From contig OZ026851.1 in NCBI GenBank assembly GCA_964023205.1, positions 10,705,637-10,769,636 of the forward strand: a stretch of 64,000 nt of DNA, read 5' to 3'. The notes beneath the pieces were generated by a model. The model made no database searches, was not told the DNA's origin, and saw nothing but the letters and a program-made list of their open reading frames with translations. This DNA comes from Lutraria lutraria (Eukaryota; Mollusca; Bivalvia; Venerida; Mactridae). Of the stretch, positions 22,411 through 36,048 are shown in pieces. The position numbers were made by a program, and so were the translations under genes. The number at the start of each line of letters is the position of its first letter. The stretch's first letter is position 1.

Positions 22411-24112
22411 TCAAACTGACATTTCTAAAACGTTAATAAAATCCAAAGTAAACGTAGCATGGCCATGCCTTTTGTGCCACAGATTTCCATTGATGTCTAT
22501 TACTAGAATATGTACTTTCAATGCTGCCGATGAAATAATGGTAGAGATATTGAACATCAAAGATTGTCCGCAACTCTCGGAGAACTTTCACGGAGATGGT
22601 TATTTCTAGAATTTCAATAAAGTCAAAAGTAAGCAGAGCATAGCAAATTCAACGCTGCCACCAACTTTTGTTGATGCCAACTACTTGTAAGTAAAGTTGC
22701 ATGCATGTACCAACAAGACTTAAGGAGAAAATAACAAATTAGATTTGTCAAAAAATCTTGACGCCAGGAAATTTTCTCCCAAACTGTCAATTCTAGAAAT
22801 GTAATAAAATCCAAAGTAAACGTAGCATGGCCATGCCTTTTGTGCCACAGATTTCCATTGATGTCTATTACTAGAATATGTACTTTCAATGCTGCCGATG
22901 AAATAATGGTAGAGATATTGAACATCAAAGATTGTCCGCAACTCTCGGAGAACTTTCACGGAGATGGTTATTTCTAGAATTTCAATAAAGTCAAAAGTAA
23001 GCAGAGCATAGCAAATTCAAAGCTGCCACCAACTTTTGTTGATGCCAACTACTTGTAAGTAAAGTTGCATGCATGTACCAACAAGACTTAAGGAGAAAAT
23101 AACAAATTAGATTTGTCAAAAAATCTTGACGCCAGGAAATTTTCTCCCAAACTGTCAATTCTAGAAATGTAATAAAACCAAAAGTAACCATAATATACCA
23201 AAGCTGTTCTAATCTCAGATTTCCATTGATCCACACTACTTGTATGTAATGGTCCCATGTTTATTCTATCTACAATAAAAGAGTAAATGCAAGATAAAAA
23301 TTGGTCCCGTAAAGCATCTGCGCTAACCATTTTTCTCTCAAACTGCCATTTCTAAAATGCTAAAAGTGGTCTTGTGATACCTCATATAGTTCGTGTGTTT
23401 GATACGAATGCAAATATGTAAATATAAACAAGATTTAAGAAATGTTGGTTTCGGTCAAAATTACAAAAGTTCAACAGGTCCGGACCTGGAAGAATTTGTC
23501 GTAAAAATTGATTACGTTCAAAAGTGGTCTTGTGATACCTCATATTGTTCGCATGCATGAGAGGAATGCAAAAATGCAAATAGAAACAAGTTTCAAGAAA
23601 TTTTGTTTTCGGACAAAATTACAAAAGTCCAACAGGTCCGGACCTGGAAGGATTTGTCGTAAAAATTGATTGCGTTCAAAAGTGGTCTTGTGATACCTCA
23701 TATTGTTCGCGTGCTTGAGAGGAATGCAAAAATGTGAACAGAAACAAGTTTTAAGAATTTTTGTTCTCGGACTAATTCATGAAATTTCAGCAGGCGCGGC
23801 CCTGTAAGAATTTCTGTCAAAAACTGATTTCGTTCAAAAGTGGTCCTGTGATACCTCATATTGTTCGTGTGTTTGAGGGGAATGCAAAAATGCAAACAGA
23901 AACAAGTTTTAAGAAATTTTGTTCTCGGACTAATTCATGAAATTTCAGGAAGCGCGGCCCTGTAAGAATTTCTGTCGAAAAACTTAATTCGTTCAAAAGT
24001 GGTCCTGTGATACCTCATATTGTTTGCATGCATGAGAGGAATGCAAAAATGCAAATAGAAACAAGTTTTAAGAAATTTTCTTCTCGGACTAATTCATGAA
24101 ATTTCAACAGGT
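22411..24112 (+). repeat. HOR 12: 2 dimers, 5 A monomers (1,702 bp)
   Basis: B block 22411-23361, A block 23362-24112. The last B2 carries ttcaaagctgcc. Private t-to-a at 23613 in A2. A4 ends in cttaattcg, and A5 has tgtttgcatg. Confidence 0.95.
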
Positions 24113-26130
24113 TCAAACTGACATTTCTAAAACGTTAATAAAATCCAAAGTAAACGTAGCATGGCCATGCCTTTTGTGCCACAGATTTCCATTGATGTCT
24201 ATTACTAGAATATGTACTTTCAATGCTGCCGATGAAATAATGGTAGAGATATTGAACATCAAAGATTGTCCGCAACTCTCGGAGAACTTTCACGGAGATG
24301 GTTATTTCTAGAATTTCAATAAAGTCAAAAGTAAGCAGAGCATAGCAAATTCAACGCTGCCACCAACTTTTGTTGATGCCAACTACTTGTAAGTAAAGTT
24401 GCATGCATGTACCAACAAGACTTAAGGAGAAAATAACAAATTAGATTTGTCAAAAAATCTTGACGCCAGGAAATTTTCTCCCAAACTGTCAATTCTAGAA
24501 ATGTAATAAAATCCAAAGTAAACGTAGCATGGCCATGCCTTTTGTGCCACAGATTTCCATTGATGTCTATTACTAGAATATGTACTTTCAATGCTGCCGA
24601 TGAAATAATGGTAGAGATATTGAACATCAAAGATTGTCCGCAACTCTCGGAGAACTTTCACGGAGATGGTTATTTCTAGAATTTCAATAAAGTCAAAAGT
24701 AAGCAGAGCATAGCAAATTCAACGCTGCCACCAACTTTTGTTGATGCCAACTACTTGTAAGTAAAGTTGCATGCATGTACCAACAAGACTTAAGGAGAAA
24801 ATAACAAATTAGATTTGTCAAAAAATCTTGACGCCAGGAAATTTTCTCCCAAACTGTCAATTCTAGAAATGTAATAAAACCAAAAGTAACCATAATATAC
24901 CAAAGCTGTTCTAATCTCAGATTTCCATTGATCCACACTACTTGTATGTAATGGTCCCATGTTTATTCTATCTACAATAAAAGAGTAAATGCAAGATAAA
25001 AATTGGTCCCGTAAAGCATCTGCGCTAACCATTTTTCTCTCAAACTGCCATTTCTAAAATGCTAAAAGTGGTCTTGTGATACCTCATATAGTTCGTGTGT
25101 TTGATACGAATGCAAATATGTAAATATAAACAAGATTTAAGAAATGTTGGTTTCGGTCAAAATTACAAAAGTTCAACAGGTCCGGACCTGGAAGAATTTG
25201 TCGTAAAAATTGATTACGTTCAAAAGTGGTCTTGTGATACCTCATATTGTTCGCATGCATGAGAGGAATGCAAAAATGCAAATAGAAACAAGTTTCAAGA
25301 AATTTTGTTTTCGGTCAAAATTACAAAAGTCCAACAGGTCCGGACCTGGAAGGATTTGTCGTAAAAATTGATTGCGTTCAAAAGTGGTCTTGTGATACCT
25401 CATATTGTTCGCGTGCTTGAGAGGAATGCAAAAATGTGAACAGAAACAAGTTTTAAGAATTTTTGTTCTCGGACTAATTCATGAAATTTCAGCAGGCGCG
25501 GCCCTGTAAGAATTTCTGTCAAAAACTGATTTCGTTCAAAAGTGGTCCTGTGATACCTCATATTGTTCGCGTGATTGAGAGGAATGCAAAAATGCGAACA
25601 GAAACAAGTCTTAAGAAATTTTGTTCTCGGACTAATTCATGAAATTTCAACAGGCGCGGCCCTGTAAGAATTTCTGTCAAAAACTCATTTCGTTCAAAAG
25701 TGGTCCTGTGATACCTCATATTGTTCGCGTGATTGAGAGGAATGCAAAAATGCGAACAGAAACAAGTCTTAAGAAATTTTGTTCTCGGACTAATTCATGA
25801 AATTTCAACAGGCGCGGCCCTGTAAGAATTTCTGTCAAAAACTGATTTCGTTCAAAAGTGGTCTTGTGATACCTCATATTGTTCGCGTGTTTGAGGGGAA
25901 TGCAAAAATGCAAACAGAAACAAGTTTTAAGAAATTTTGTTCTCGGACTAATTCATGAAATTTCAGCAAGTGCGGCCCTGTAAGAATTTCTGTCGAAAAA
26001 ATGATTTCGTTCAAAAGTGGTCCTGTGATACCTCATATTGTTCGCATGCATGAGAGGAATGCAAAAATGCAAATAGAAACAAGTTTTAAGAAATTTTCTT
26101 CTCGGACTAATTCATGAAATTTCAACAGGT
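24113..26130 (+). repeat. HOR 13: 2 dimers, 7 A monomers (2,018 bp)
   Basis: B block 24113-25063, A block 25064-26130. It is a seven-monomer form without the ctctccgag and ctcggccta marks of HORs 8, 10 and 20. A4' has gaaaaaatgattt. Confidence 0.95.
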
Positions 26131-27832
26131 TCAAACTGACATTTCTAAAACGTTAATAAAATCCAAAGTAAACGTAGCATGGCCATGCCTTTTGTGCCAC
26201 AGATTTCCATTGATGTCTATTACTAGAATATGTACTTTCAATGCTGCCGATGAAATAATGGTAGAGATATTGAACATCAAAGATTGTCCGCAACTCTCGG
26301 AGAACTTTCACGGAGATGGTTATTTCTAGAATTTCAATAAAGTCAAAAGTAAGCAGAGCATAGCAAATTCAACGCTGCCACCAACTTTTGTTGATGCCAA
26401 CTACTTGTAAGTAAAGTTGCATGCATGTACCAACAAGACTTAAGGAGAAAATAACAAATTAGATTTGTCAAAAAATCTTGACACCAGGAAATTTTCTCCC
26501 AAACTGTCAATTCTAGAAATGTAATAAAATCCAAAGTAAACGTAGCATGGCCATGCCTTTTGTGCCACAGATTTCCATTGATGTCTATTACTAGAATATG
26601 TACTTTCAATGCTGCCGATGAAATAATGGTAGAGATATTGAACATCAAAGATTGTCCGCAACTCTCGGAGAACTTTCACGGAGATGGTTATTTCTAGAAT
26701 TTCAATAAAGTCAAAAGTAAGCAGAGCATAGCAAATTCAAAGCTGCCACCAACTTTTGTTGATGCCAACTACTTGTAAGTAAAGTTGCATGCATGTACCA
26801 ACAAGACTTAAGGAGAAAATAACAAATTAGATTTGTCAAAAAATCTTGACGCCAGGAAATTTTCTCCCAAACTGTCAATTCTAGAAATGTAATAAAACCA
26901 AAAGTAACCATAATATACCAAAGCTGTTCTAATCTCAGATTTCCATTGATCCACACTACTTGTATGTAATGGTCCCATGTTTATTCTATCTACAATAAAA
27001 GAGTAAATGCAAGATAAAAATTGGTCCCGTAAAGCATCTGCGCTAACCATTTTTCTCTCAAACTGCCATTTCTAAAATGCTAAAAGTGGTCTTGTGATAC
27101 CTCATATAGTTCGTGTGTTTGATACGAATGCAAATATGTAAATATAAACAAGATTTAAGAAATGTTGGTTTCGGTCAAAATTACAAAAGTTCAACAGGTC
27201 CGGACCTGGAAGAATTTGTCGTAAAAATTGATTACGTTCAAAAGTGGTCTTGTGATACCTCATATTGTTCGCATGCATGAGAGGAATGCAAAAATGCAAA
27301 TAGAAACAAGTTTCAAGAAATTTTGTTTTCGGTCAAAATTACAAAAGTCCAACAGGTCCGGACCTGGAAGGATTTGTCGTAAAAATTGATTGCGTTCAAA
27401 AGTGGTCTTGTGATACCTCATATTGTTCGCGTGCTTGAGAGGAATGCAAAAATGTGAACAGAAACAAGTTTTAAGAATTTTTGTTCTCGGACTAATTCAT
27501 GAAATTTCAGCAGGCGCGGCCCTGTAAGAATTTCTGTCAAAAACTGATTTCGTTCAAAAGTGGTCCTGTGATACCTCATATTGTTCGTGTGTTTGAGGGG
27601 AATGCAAAAATGCAAACAGAAACAAGTTTTAAGAAATTTTGTTCTCGGACTAATTCATGAAATTTCAGGAAGCGCGGCCCTGTAAGAATTTCTGTCGAAA
27701 AACTGAATTCGTTCAAAAGTGGTCCTGTGATACCTCATATTGTTTGCATGCATGAGAGGAATGCAAAAATGCAAATAGAAACAAGTTTTAAGAAATTTTC
27801 TTCTCGGACTAATTCATGAAATTTCAACAGGT
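26131..27832 (+). repeat. HOR 14: 2 dimers, 5 A monomers (1,702 bp)
   Basis: B block 26131-27081, A block 27082-27832. Private g-to-a at 26483 in the first B2. The last B2 carries ttcaaagctgcc. The A4/A5 pair resembles that of HORs 1 and 2 (gaattcg, tgtttgcatg). Confidence 0.95.
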
Positions 27833-29534
27833 TCAAACTGACATTTCTAAAACGTTAATAAAATCCAAAGTAAACGTAGCATGGCCATGCCTTTTGTGCC
27901 ACAGATTTCCATTGATGTCTATTACTAGAATATGTACTTTCAATGCTGCCGATGAAATAATGGTAGAGATATTGAACATCAAAGATTGTCCGCAACTCTC
28001 GGAGAACTTTCACGGAGATGGTTATTTCTAGAATTTCAATAAAGTCAAAAGTAAGCAGAGCATAGCAAATTCAACGCTGCCACCAACTTTTGTTGATGCC
28101 AACTACTTGTAAGTAAAGTTGCATGCATGTACCAACAAGACTTAAGGAGAAAATAACAAATTAGATTTGTCAAAAAATCTTGACGCCAGGAAATTTTCTC
28201 CCAAACTGTCAATTCTAGAAATGTAATAAAATCCAAAGTAAACGTAGCATGGCCATGCCTTTTGTGCCACAGATTTCCATTGATGTCTATTACTAGAATA
28301 TGTACTTTCAATGCTGCCGATGAAATAATGGTAGAGATATTGAACATCAAAGATTGTCCGCAACTCTCGGAGAACTTTCACGGAGATGGTTATTTCTAGA
28401 ATTTCAATAAAGTCAAAAGTAAGCAGAGCATAGCAAATTCAACGCTGCCACCAACTTTTGTTGATGCCAACTACTTGTAAGTAAAGTTGCATGCATGTAC
28501 CAACAAGACTTAAGGAGAAAATAACAAATTAGATTTGTCAAAAAATCTTGACGCCAGGAAATTTTCTCCCAAACTGTCAATTCTAGAAATGTAATAAAAC
28601 CAAAAGTAACCATAATATACCAAAGCTGTTCTAATCTCAGATTTCCATTGATCCACACTACTTGTATGTAATGGTCCCATGTTTATTCTATCTACAATAA
28701 AAGAGTAAATGCAAGATAAAAATTGGTCCCGTAAAGCATCTGCGCTAACCATTTTTCTCTCAAACTGCCATTTCTAAAATGCTAAAAGTGGTCTTGTGAT
28801 ACCTCATATAGTTCGTGTGTTTGATACGAATGCAAATATGTAAATATAAACAAGATTTAAGAAATGTTGGTTTCGGTCAAAATTACAAAAGTTCAACAGG
28901 TCCGGACCTGGAAGAATTTGTCGTAAAAATTGATTACGTTCAAAAGTGGTCTTGTGATACCTCATATTGTTCGCATGCATGAGAGGAATGCAAAAATGCA
29001 AATAGAAACAAGTTTCAAGAAATTTTGTTTTCGGTCAAAATTACAAAAGTCCAACAGGTCCGGACCTGGAAGGATTTGTCGTAAAAATTGATTGCGTTCA
29101 AAAGTGGTCTTGTGATACCTCATATTGTTCGCGTGCTTGAGAGGAATGCAAAAATGTGAACAGAAACAAGTTTTAAGAATTTTTGTTCTCGGACTAATTC
29201 ATGAAATTTCAGCAGGCGCGGCCCTGTAAGAATTTCTGTCAAAAACTGATTTCGTTCAAAAGTGGTCCTGTGATACCTCATATTGTTCGCGTGTTTGAGG
29301 GGAATGCAAAAATGCAAACAGAAACAAGTTTTAAGAAATTTTGTTCTCGGACTAATTCATGAAATTTCAGGAAGCGCGGCCCTGTAAGAATTTCTGTCGA
29401 AAAACTGAATTCGTTCAAAAGTGGTCCTGTGATACCTCATATTGTTCGCATGCATGAGAGGAATGCAAAAATGCAAATAGAAACAAGTTTTAAGAAATTT
29501 TCTTCTCGGACTAATTCATGAAATTTCAACAGGT
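27833..29534 (+). repeat. HOR 15: 2 dimers, 5 A monomers (1,702 bp)
   Basis: B block 27833-28783, A block 28784-29534. Same A block type as HORs 3 and 6, and again directly before a four-dimer unit. Confidence 0.95.
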
Positions 29535-31960
29535 TCAAACTGACATTTCTAAAACGTTAATAAAATCCAAAGTAAACGTAGCATGGCCATGCCTTTTGTG
29601 CCACAGATTTCCATTGATGTCTATTACTAGAATATGTACTTTCAATGCTGCCGATGAAATAATGGTAGAGATATTGAACATCAAAGATTGTCCGCAACTC
29701 TCGGAGAACTTTCACGGAGATGGTTATTTCTAGAATTTCAATAAAGTCAAAAGTAAGCAGAGCATAGCAAATTCAACGCTGCCACCAACTTTTGTTGATG
29801 CCAACTACTTGTAAGTTAAGTTGCATGCATGTACCAACAAGACTTAAGGAGAAAATAACAAATTAGATTTGTCAAAAAATCTTGACGCCAGGAAATTTTC
29901 TCCCAAACTGTCAATTCTAGAAATGTAATAAAATCCAAAGTAAACGTAGCATGGCCATGCCTTTTGTGCCACAGATTTCCATTGATGTCTATTACTAGAA
30001 TATGTACTTTCAATGCTGCCGATGAAATAATGGTAGAGATATTGAACATCAAAATTGTCCGCAACTCTCGGAGAACTTTCACGGAGATGGTTATTTCTAG
30101 AATTTCAATAAAGTCAAAAGTAAGCAGAGCATAGCAAATTCAACGCTGCCACCAACTTTTGTTGATGCCAACTACTTGTAAGTAAAGTTGCATGCATGTA
30201 CCAACAAGACTTAAGGAGAAAATAACAAATTAGATTTGTCAAAAAATCTTGACGCCAGGAAATTTTCTCCCAAACTGTCAATTCTAGAAATGTAATAAAA
30301 TCCAAAGTAAACGTAGCATGGCCATGCCTTTTGTGCCACAGATTTCCATTGATGTCTATTACTAGAATATGTACTTTCAATGCTGCCGATGAAATAATGG
30401 TAGAGATATTGAACATCAAAGATTGTCCGCAACTCTCGGAGAACTTTCACGGAGATGGTTATTTCTAGAATTTCAATAAAGTCAAAAGTAAGCAGAGCAT
30501 AGCAAATTCAACGCTGCCACCAACTTTTGTTGATGCCAACTACTTGTAAGTAAAGTTGCATGCATGTACCAACAAGACTTAAGGAGAAAATAACAAATTA
30601 GATTTGTCAAAAAATCTTGACGCCAGGAAATTTTCTCCCAAACTGTCAATTCTAGAAATGTAATAAAATCCAAAGTAAACGTAGCATGGCCATGCCTTTT
30701 GTGCCACAGATTTCCATTGATGTCTATTACTAGAATATGTACTTTCAATGCTGCCGATGAAATAATGGTAGAGATATTGAACATCAAAGATTGTCCGCAA
30801 CTCTCGGAGAACTTTCACGGAGATGGTTATTTCTAGAATTTCAATAAAGTCAAAAGTAAGCAGAGCATAGCAAATTCAAAGCTGCCACCAACTTTTGTTG
30901 ATGCCAACTACTTGTAAGTAAAGTTGCATGCATGTACCAACAAGACTTAAGGAGAAAATAACAAATTAGATTTGTCAAAAAATCTTGACGCCAGGAAATT
31001 TTCTCCCAAACTGTCAATTCTAGAAATGTAATAAAACCAAAAGTAACCATAATATACCAAAGCTGTTCTAATCTCAGATTTCCATTGATCCACACTACTT
31101 GTATGTAATGGTCCCATGTTTATTCTATCTACAATAAAAGAGTAAATGCAAGATAAAAATTGGTCCCGTAAAGCATCTGCGCTAACCATTTTTCTCTCAA
31201 ACTGCCATTTCTAAAATGCTAAAAGTGGTCTTGTGATACCTCATATAGTTCGTGTGTTTGATACGAATGCAAATATGTAAATATAAACAAGATTTAAGAA
31301 ATGTTGGTTTCGGTCAAAATTACAAAAGTTCAACAGGTCCGGACCTGGAAGAATTTGTCGTAAAAATTGATTACGTTCAAAAGTGGTCTTGTGATACCTC
31401 ATATTGTTCGCATGCATGAGAGGAATGCAAAAATGCAAATAGAAACAAGTTTCAAGAAATTTTGTTTTCGGTCAAAATTACAAAAGTCCAACAGGAAGGA
31501 TTTGTCGTAAAAATTGATTGCGTTCAAAAGTGGTCTTGTGATACCTCATATTGTTCGCGTGCTTGAGAGGAATGCAAAAATGTGAACAGAAACAAGTTTT
31601 AAGAATTTTTGTTCTCGGACTAATTCATGAAATTTCAGCAGGCGCGGCCCTGTAAGAATTTCTGTCAAAAACTGATTTCGTTCAAAAGTGGTCCTGTGAT
31701 ACCTCATATTGTTCGTGTGTTTGAGGGGAATGCAAAAATGCAAACAGAAACAAGTTTTAAGAAATTTTGTTCTCGGACTAATTCATGAAATTTCAGGAAG
31801 CGCGGCCCTGTAAGAATTTCTGTCGAAAAACTTAATTCGTTCAAAAGTGGTCCTGTGATACCTCATATTGTTTGCATGCATGAGAGGAATGCAAAAATGC
31901 AAATAGAAACAAGTTTTAAGAAATTTTCTTCTCGGACTAATTCATGAAATTTCAACAGGT
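29535..31960 (+). repeat. HOR 16: 4 dimers, 5 A monomers (2,426 bp), palindrome deleted in A2
   Basis: B block 29535-31220, A block 31221-31960. Four-dimer marks at 29817 (a-to-t) and between 30053 and 30054 (lost g). In A2, 11 bp equivalent to tccggacctgg are missing at 31495/31496, which removes most of the 14 bp palindrome. This is the only indel of that size I found that is not a multiple of a monomer. Confidence 0.95.
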
Positions 31961-34030
31961 TCAAACTGACATTTCTAAAACGTTAATAAAATCCAAAGTA
32001 AACGTAGCATGGCCATGCCTTTTGTGCCACAGATTTCCATTGATGTCTATTACTAGAATATGTACTTTCAATGCTGCCGATGAAATAATGGTAGAGATAT
32101 TGAACATCAAAGATTGTCCGCAACTCTCGGAGAACTTTCACGGAGATGGTTATTTCTAGAATTCCAATAAAGTCAAAAGTAAGCAGAGCATAGCAAATTC
32201 AACGCTGCCACCAACTTTTGTTGATGCCAACTACTTGTAAGTAAAGTTGCATGCATGTACCAACAAGACTTAAGGAGAAAATAACAAATTAGATTTGTCA
32301 AAAAATCTTGACGCCAGGAAATTTTCTCCCAAACTGTCAATTCTAGAAATGTAATAAAATCCAAAGTAAACGTAGCATGGCCATGCCTTTTGTGCCACAG
32401 ATTTCCATTGATGTCTATTACTAGAATATGTACTTTCAATGCTGCCGATGAAATAATGGTAGAGATATTGAACATCAAAGATTGTCCGCAACTCTCGGAG
32501 AACTTTCACGGAGATGGTTATTTCTAGAATTTCAATAAAGTCAAAAGTAAGCAGAGCATAGCAAATTCAACGCTGCCACCAACTTTTGTTGATGCCAACT
32601 ACTTGTAAGTAAAGTTGCATGCATGTACCAACAAGACTTAAGGAGAAAATAACAAATTAGATTTGTCAAAAAATCTTGACGCCAGGAAATTTTCTCCCAA
32701 ACTGTCAATTCTAGAAATGTAATAAAATCCAAAGTAAACGTAGCATGGCCATGCCTTTTGTGCCACAGATTTCCATTGATGTATATTACTAGAATATGTA
32801 CTTTCAATGCTGCCGATGAAATAATGGTAGAGATATTGAACATCAAAGATTGTCCGCAACTCTCGGAGAACTTTCACGGAGATGGTTATTTCTAGAATTT
32901 CAATAAAGTCAAAAGTAAGCAGAGCATAGCAAATTCAAAGCTGCCACCAACTTTTGTTGATGCCAACTACTTGTAAGTAAAGTTGCATGCATGTACCAAC
33001 AAGACTTAAGGAGAAAATAACAAATTAGATTTGTCAAAAAATCTTGACGCCAGGAAATTTTCTCCCAAACTGTCAATTCTAGAAATGTAATAAAACCAAA
33101 AGTAACCATAATATACCAAAGCTGTTCTAATCTCAGATTTCCATTGATCCACACTACTTGTATGTAATGGTCCCATGTTTATTCTATCTACAATAAAAGA
33201 GTAAATGCAAGATAAAAATTGGTCCCGTAAAGCATCTGCGCTAACCATTTTTCTCTCAAACTGCCATTTCTAAAATGCTAAAAGTGGTCTTGTGATACCT
33301 CATATAGTTCGTGTGTTTGATACGAATGCAAATATGTAAATATAAACAAGATTTAAGAAATGTTGGTTTCGGTCAAAATTACAAAAGTTCAACAGGTCCG
33401 GACCTGGAAGAATTTGTCGTAAAAATTGATTACGTTCAAAAGTGGTCTTGTGATACCTCATATTGTTCGCATGCATGAGAGGAATGCAAAAATGCAAATA
33501 GAAACAAGTTTCAAGAAATTTTGTTTTCGGTCAAAATTACAAAAGTCCAACAGGTCCGGACCTGGAAGGATTTGTCGTAAAAATTGATTGCGTTCAAAAG
33601 TGGTCTTGTGATACCTCATATTGTTCGCGTGCTTGAGAGGAATGCAAAAATGTGAACAGAAACAAGTTTTAAGAATTTTTGTTCTCGGACTAATTCATGA
33701 AATTTCAGCAGGCGCGGCCCTGTAAGAATTTCTGTCAAAAACTGATTTCGTTCAAAAGTGGTCCTGTGATACCTCATATTGTTCGTGTGTTTGAGGGGAA
33801 TGCAAAAATGCAAACAGAAACAAGTTTTAAGAAATTTTGTTCTCGGACTAATTCATGAAATTTCAGGAAGCGCGGCCCTGTAAGAATTTCTGTCGAAAAA
33901 CTTAATTCGTTCAAAAGTGGTCCTGTGATACCTCATATTGTTTGCATGCATGAGAGGAATGCAAAAATGCAAATAGAAACAAGTTTTAAGAAATTTTCTT
34001 CTCGGACTAATTCATGAAATTTCAACAGGT
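31961..34030 (+). repeat. HOR 17: 3 dimers, 5 A monomers (2,070 bp)
   Basis: B block 31961-33279, A block 33280-34030. Private t-to-c at 32164 and c-to-a at 32783. This is the first three-dimer unit, and it opens a series of alternating three-dimer and two-dimer units. Confidence 0.95.
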
Positions 34031-36048
34031 TCAAACTGACATTTCTAAAACGTTAATAAAATCCAAAGTAAACGTAGCATGGCCATGCCTTTTGTGCCAC
34101 AGATTTCCATTGATGTCTATTACTAGAATATGTACTTTCAATGCTGCCGATGAAATAATGGTAGAGATATTGAACATCAAAGATTGTCCGCAACTCTCGG
34201 AGAACTTTCACGGAGATGGTTATTTCTAGAATTTCAATAAAGTCAAAAGTAAGCAGAGCATAGCAAATTCAACGCTGCCACCAACTTTTGTTAATGCCAA
34301 CTACTTGTAAGTAAAGTTGCATGCATGTACCAACAAGACTTAAGGAGAAAATAACAAATTAGATTTGTCAAAAAATCTTGACGCCAGGAAATTTTCTCCC
34401 AAACTGTCAATTCTAGAAATGTAATAAAATCCAAAGTAAACGTAGCATGGCCATGCCTTTTGTGCCACAGATTTCCATTGATGTCTATTACTAGAATATG
34501 TACTTTCAATGCTGCCGATGAAATAATGGTAGAGATATTGAACATCAAAGATTGTCCGCAACTCTCCGAGAACTTTCACGGAGATGGTTATTTCTAGAAT
34601 TTCAATAAAGTCAAAAGTAAGCAGAGCATAGCAAATTCAACGCTGCCACCAACTTTTGTTGATGCCAACTACTTGTAAGTAAAGTTGCATGCATGTACCA
34701 ACAAGACTTAAGGAGAAAATAACAAATTAGATTTGTCAAAAAATCTTGACGCCAGGAAATTTTCTCCCAAACTGTCAATTCTAGAAATGTAATAAAACCA
34801 AAAGTAACCATAATATACCAAAGCTGTTCTAATCTCAGATTTCCATTGATCCACACTACTTGTATGTAATGGTCCCATGTTTATTCTATCTACAATAAAA
34901 GAGTAAATGCAAGATAAAAATTGGTCCCGTAAAGCATCTGCGCTAACCATTTTTCTCTCAAACTGCCATTTCTAAAATGCTAAAAGTGGTCTTGTGATAC
35001 CTCATATAGTTCGTGTGTTTGATACGAATGCAAATATGTAAATATAAACAAGATTTAAGAAATGTTGGTTTCGGTCAAAATTACAAAAGTTCAACAGGTC
35101 CGGACCTGGAAGAATTTGTCGTAAAAATTGATTACGTTCAAAAGTGGTCTTGTGATACCTCATATTGTTCGCATGCATGAGAGGAATGCAAAAATGCAAA
35201 TAGAAACAAGTTTCAAGAAATTTTGTTTTCGGTCAAAATTACAAAAGTCCAACAGGTCCGGACCTGGAAGGATTTGTCGTAAAAATTGATTGCGTTCAAA
35301 AGTGGTCTTGTGATACCTCATATTGTTCGCGTGCTTGAGAGGAATGCAAAAATGTGAACAGAAACAAGTTTTAAGAATTTTTGTTCTCGGACTAATTCAT
35401 GAAATTTCAGCAGGCGCGGCCCTGTAAGAATTTCTGTCAAAAACTGATTTCGTTCAAAAGTGGTCCTGTGATACCTCATATTGTTCGCGTGATTGAGAGG
35501 AATGCAAAAATGCGAACAGAAACAAGTCTTAAGAAATTTTGTTCTCGGTCTAATTCATGAAATTTCAACAGGCGCGGCCCTGTAAGAATTTCTGTCAAAA
35601 ACTCATTTCGTTCAAAAGTGGTCCTGTGATACCTCATATTGTTCGCGTGATTGAGAGGAATGCAAAAATGCGAACAGAAACAAGTCTTAAGAAATTTTGT
35701 TCTCGGACTAATTCATGAAATTTCAACAGGCGCGGCCCTGTAAGAATTTCTGTCAAAAACTGATTTCGTTCAAAAGTGGTCTTGTGATACCTCATATTGT
35801 TCGCGTGTTTGAGGGGAATGCAAAAATGCAAACAGAAACAAGTTTTAAGAAATTTTGTTCTCGGACTAATTCATGAAATTTCAGCAAGTGCGGCCCTGTA
35901 AGAATTTCTGTCGAAAAAATGATTTCGTTCAAAAGTGGTCCTGTGATACCTCATATTGTTCGCATGCATGAGAGGAATGCAAAAATGCAAATAGAAACAA
36001 GTTTTAAGAAATTTTCTTCTCGGACTAATTCATGAAATTTCAACAGGT
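34031..36048 (+). repeat. HOR 18: 2 dimers, 7 A monomers (2,018 bp)
   Basis: B block 34031-34981, A block 34982-36048. Private g-to-a at 34293; g-to-c at 34567 shared with HORs 8, 10 and 20. Aalpha has a-to-t at 35549 (ctcggtcta), at the site where HORs 8, 10 and 20 have c. Confidence 0.95.
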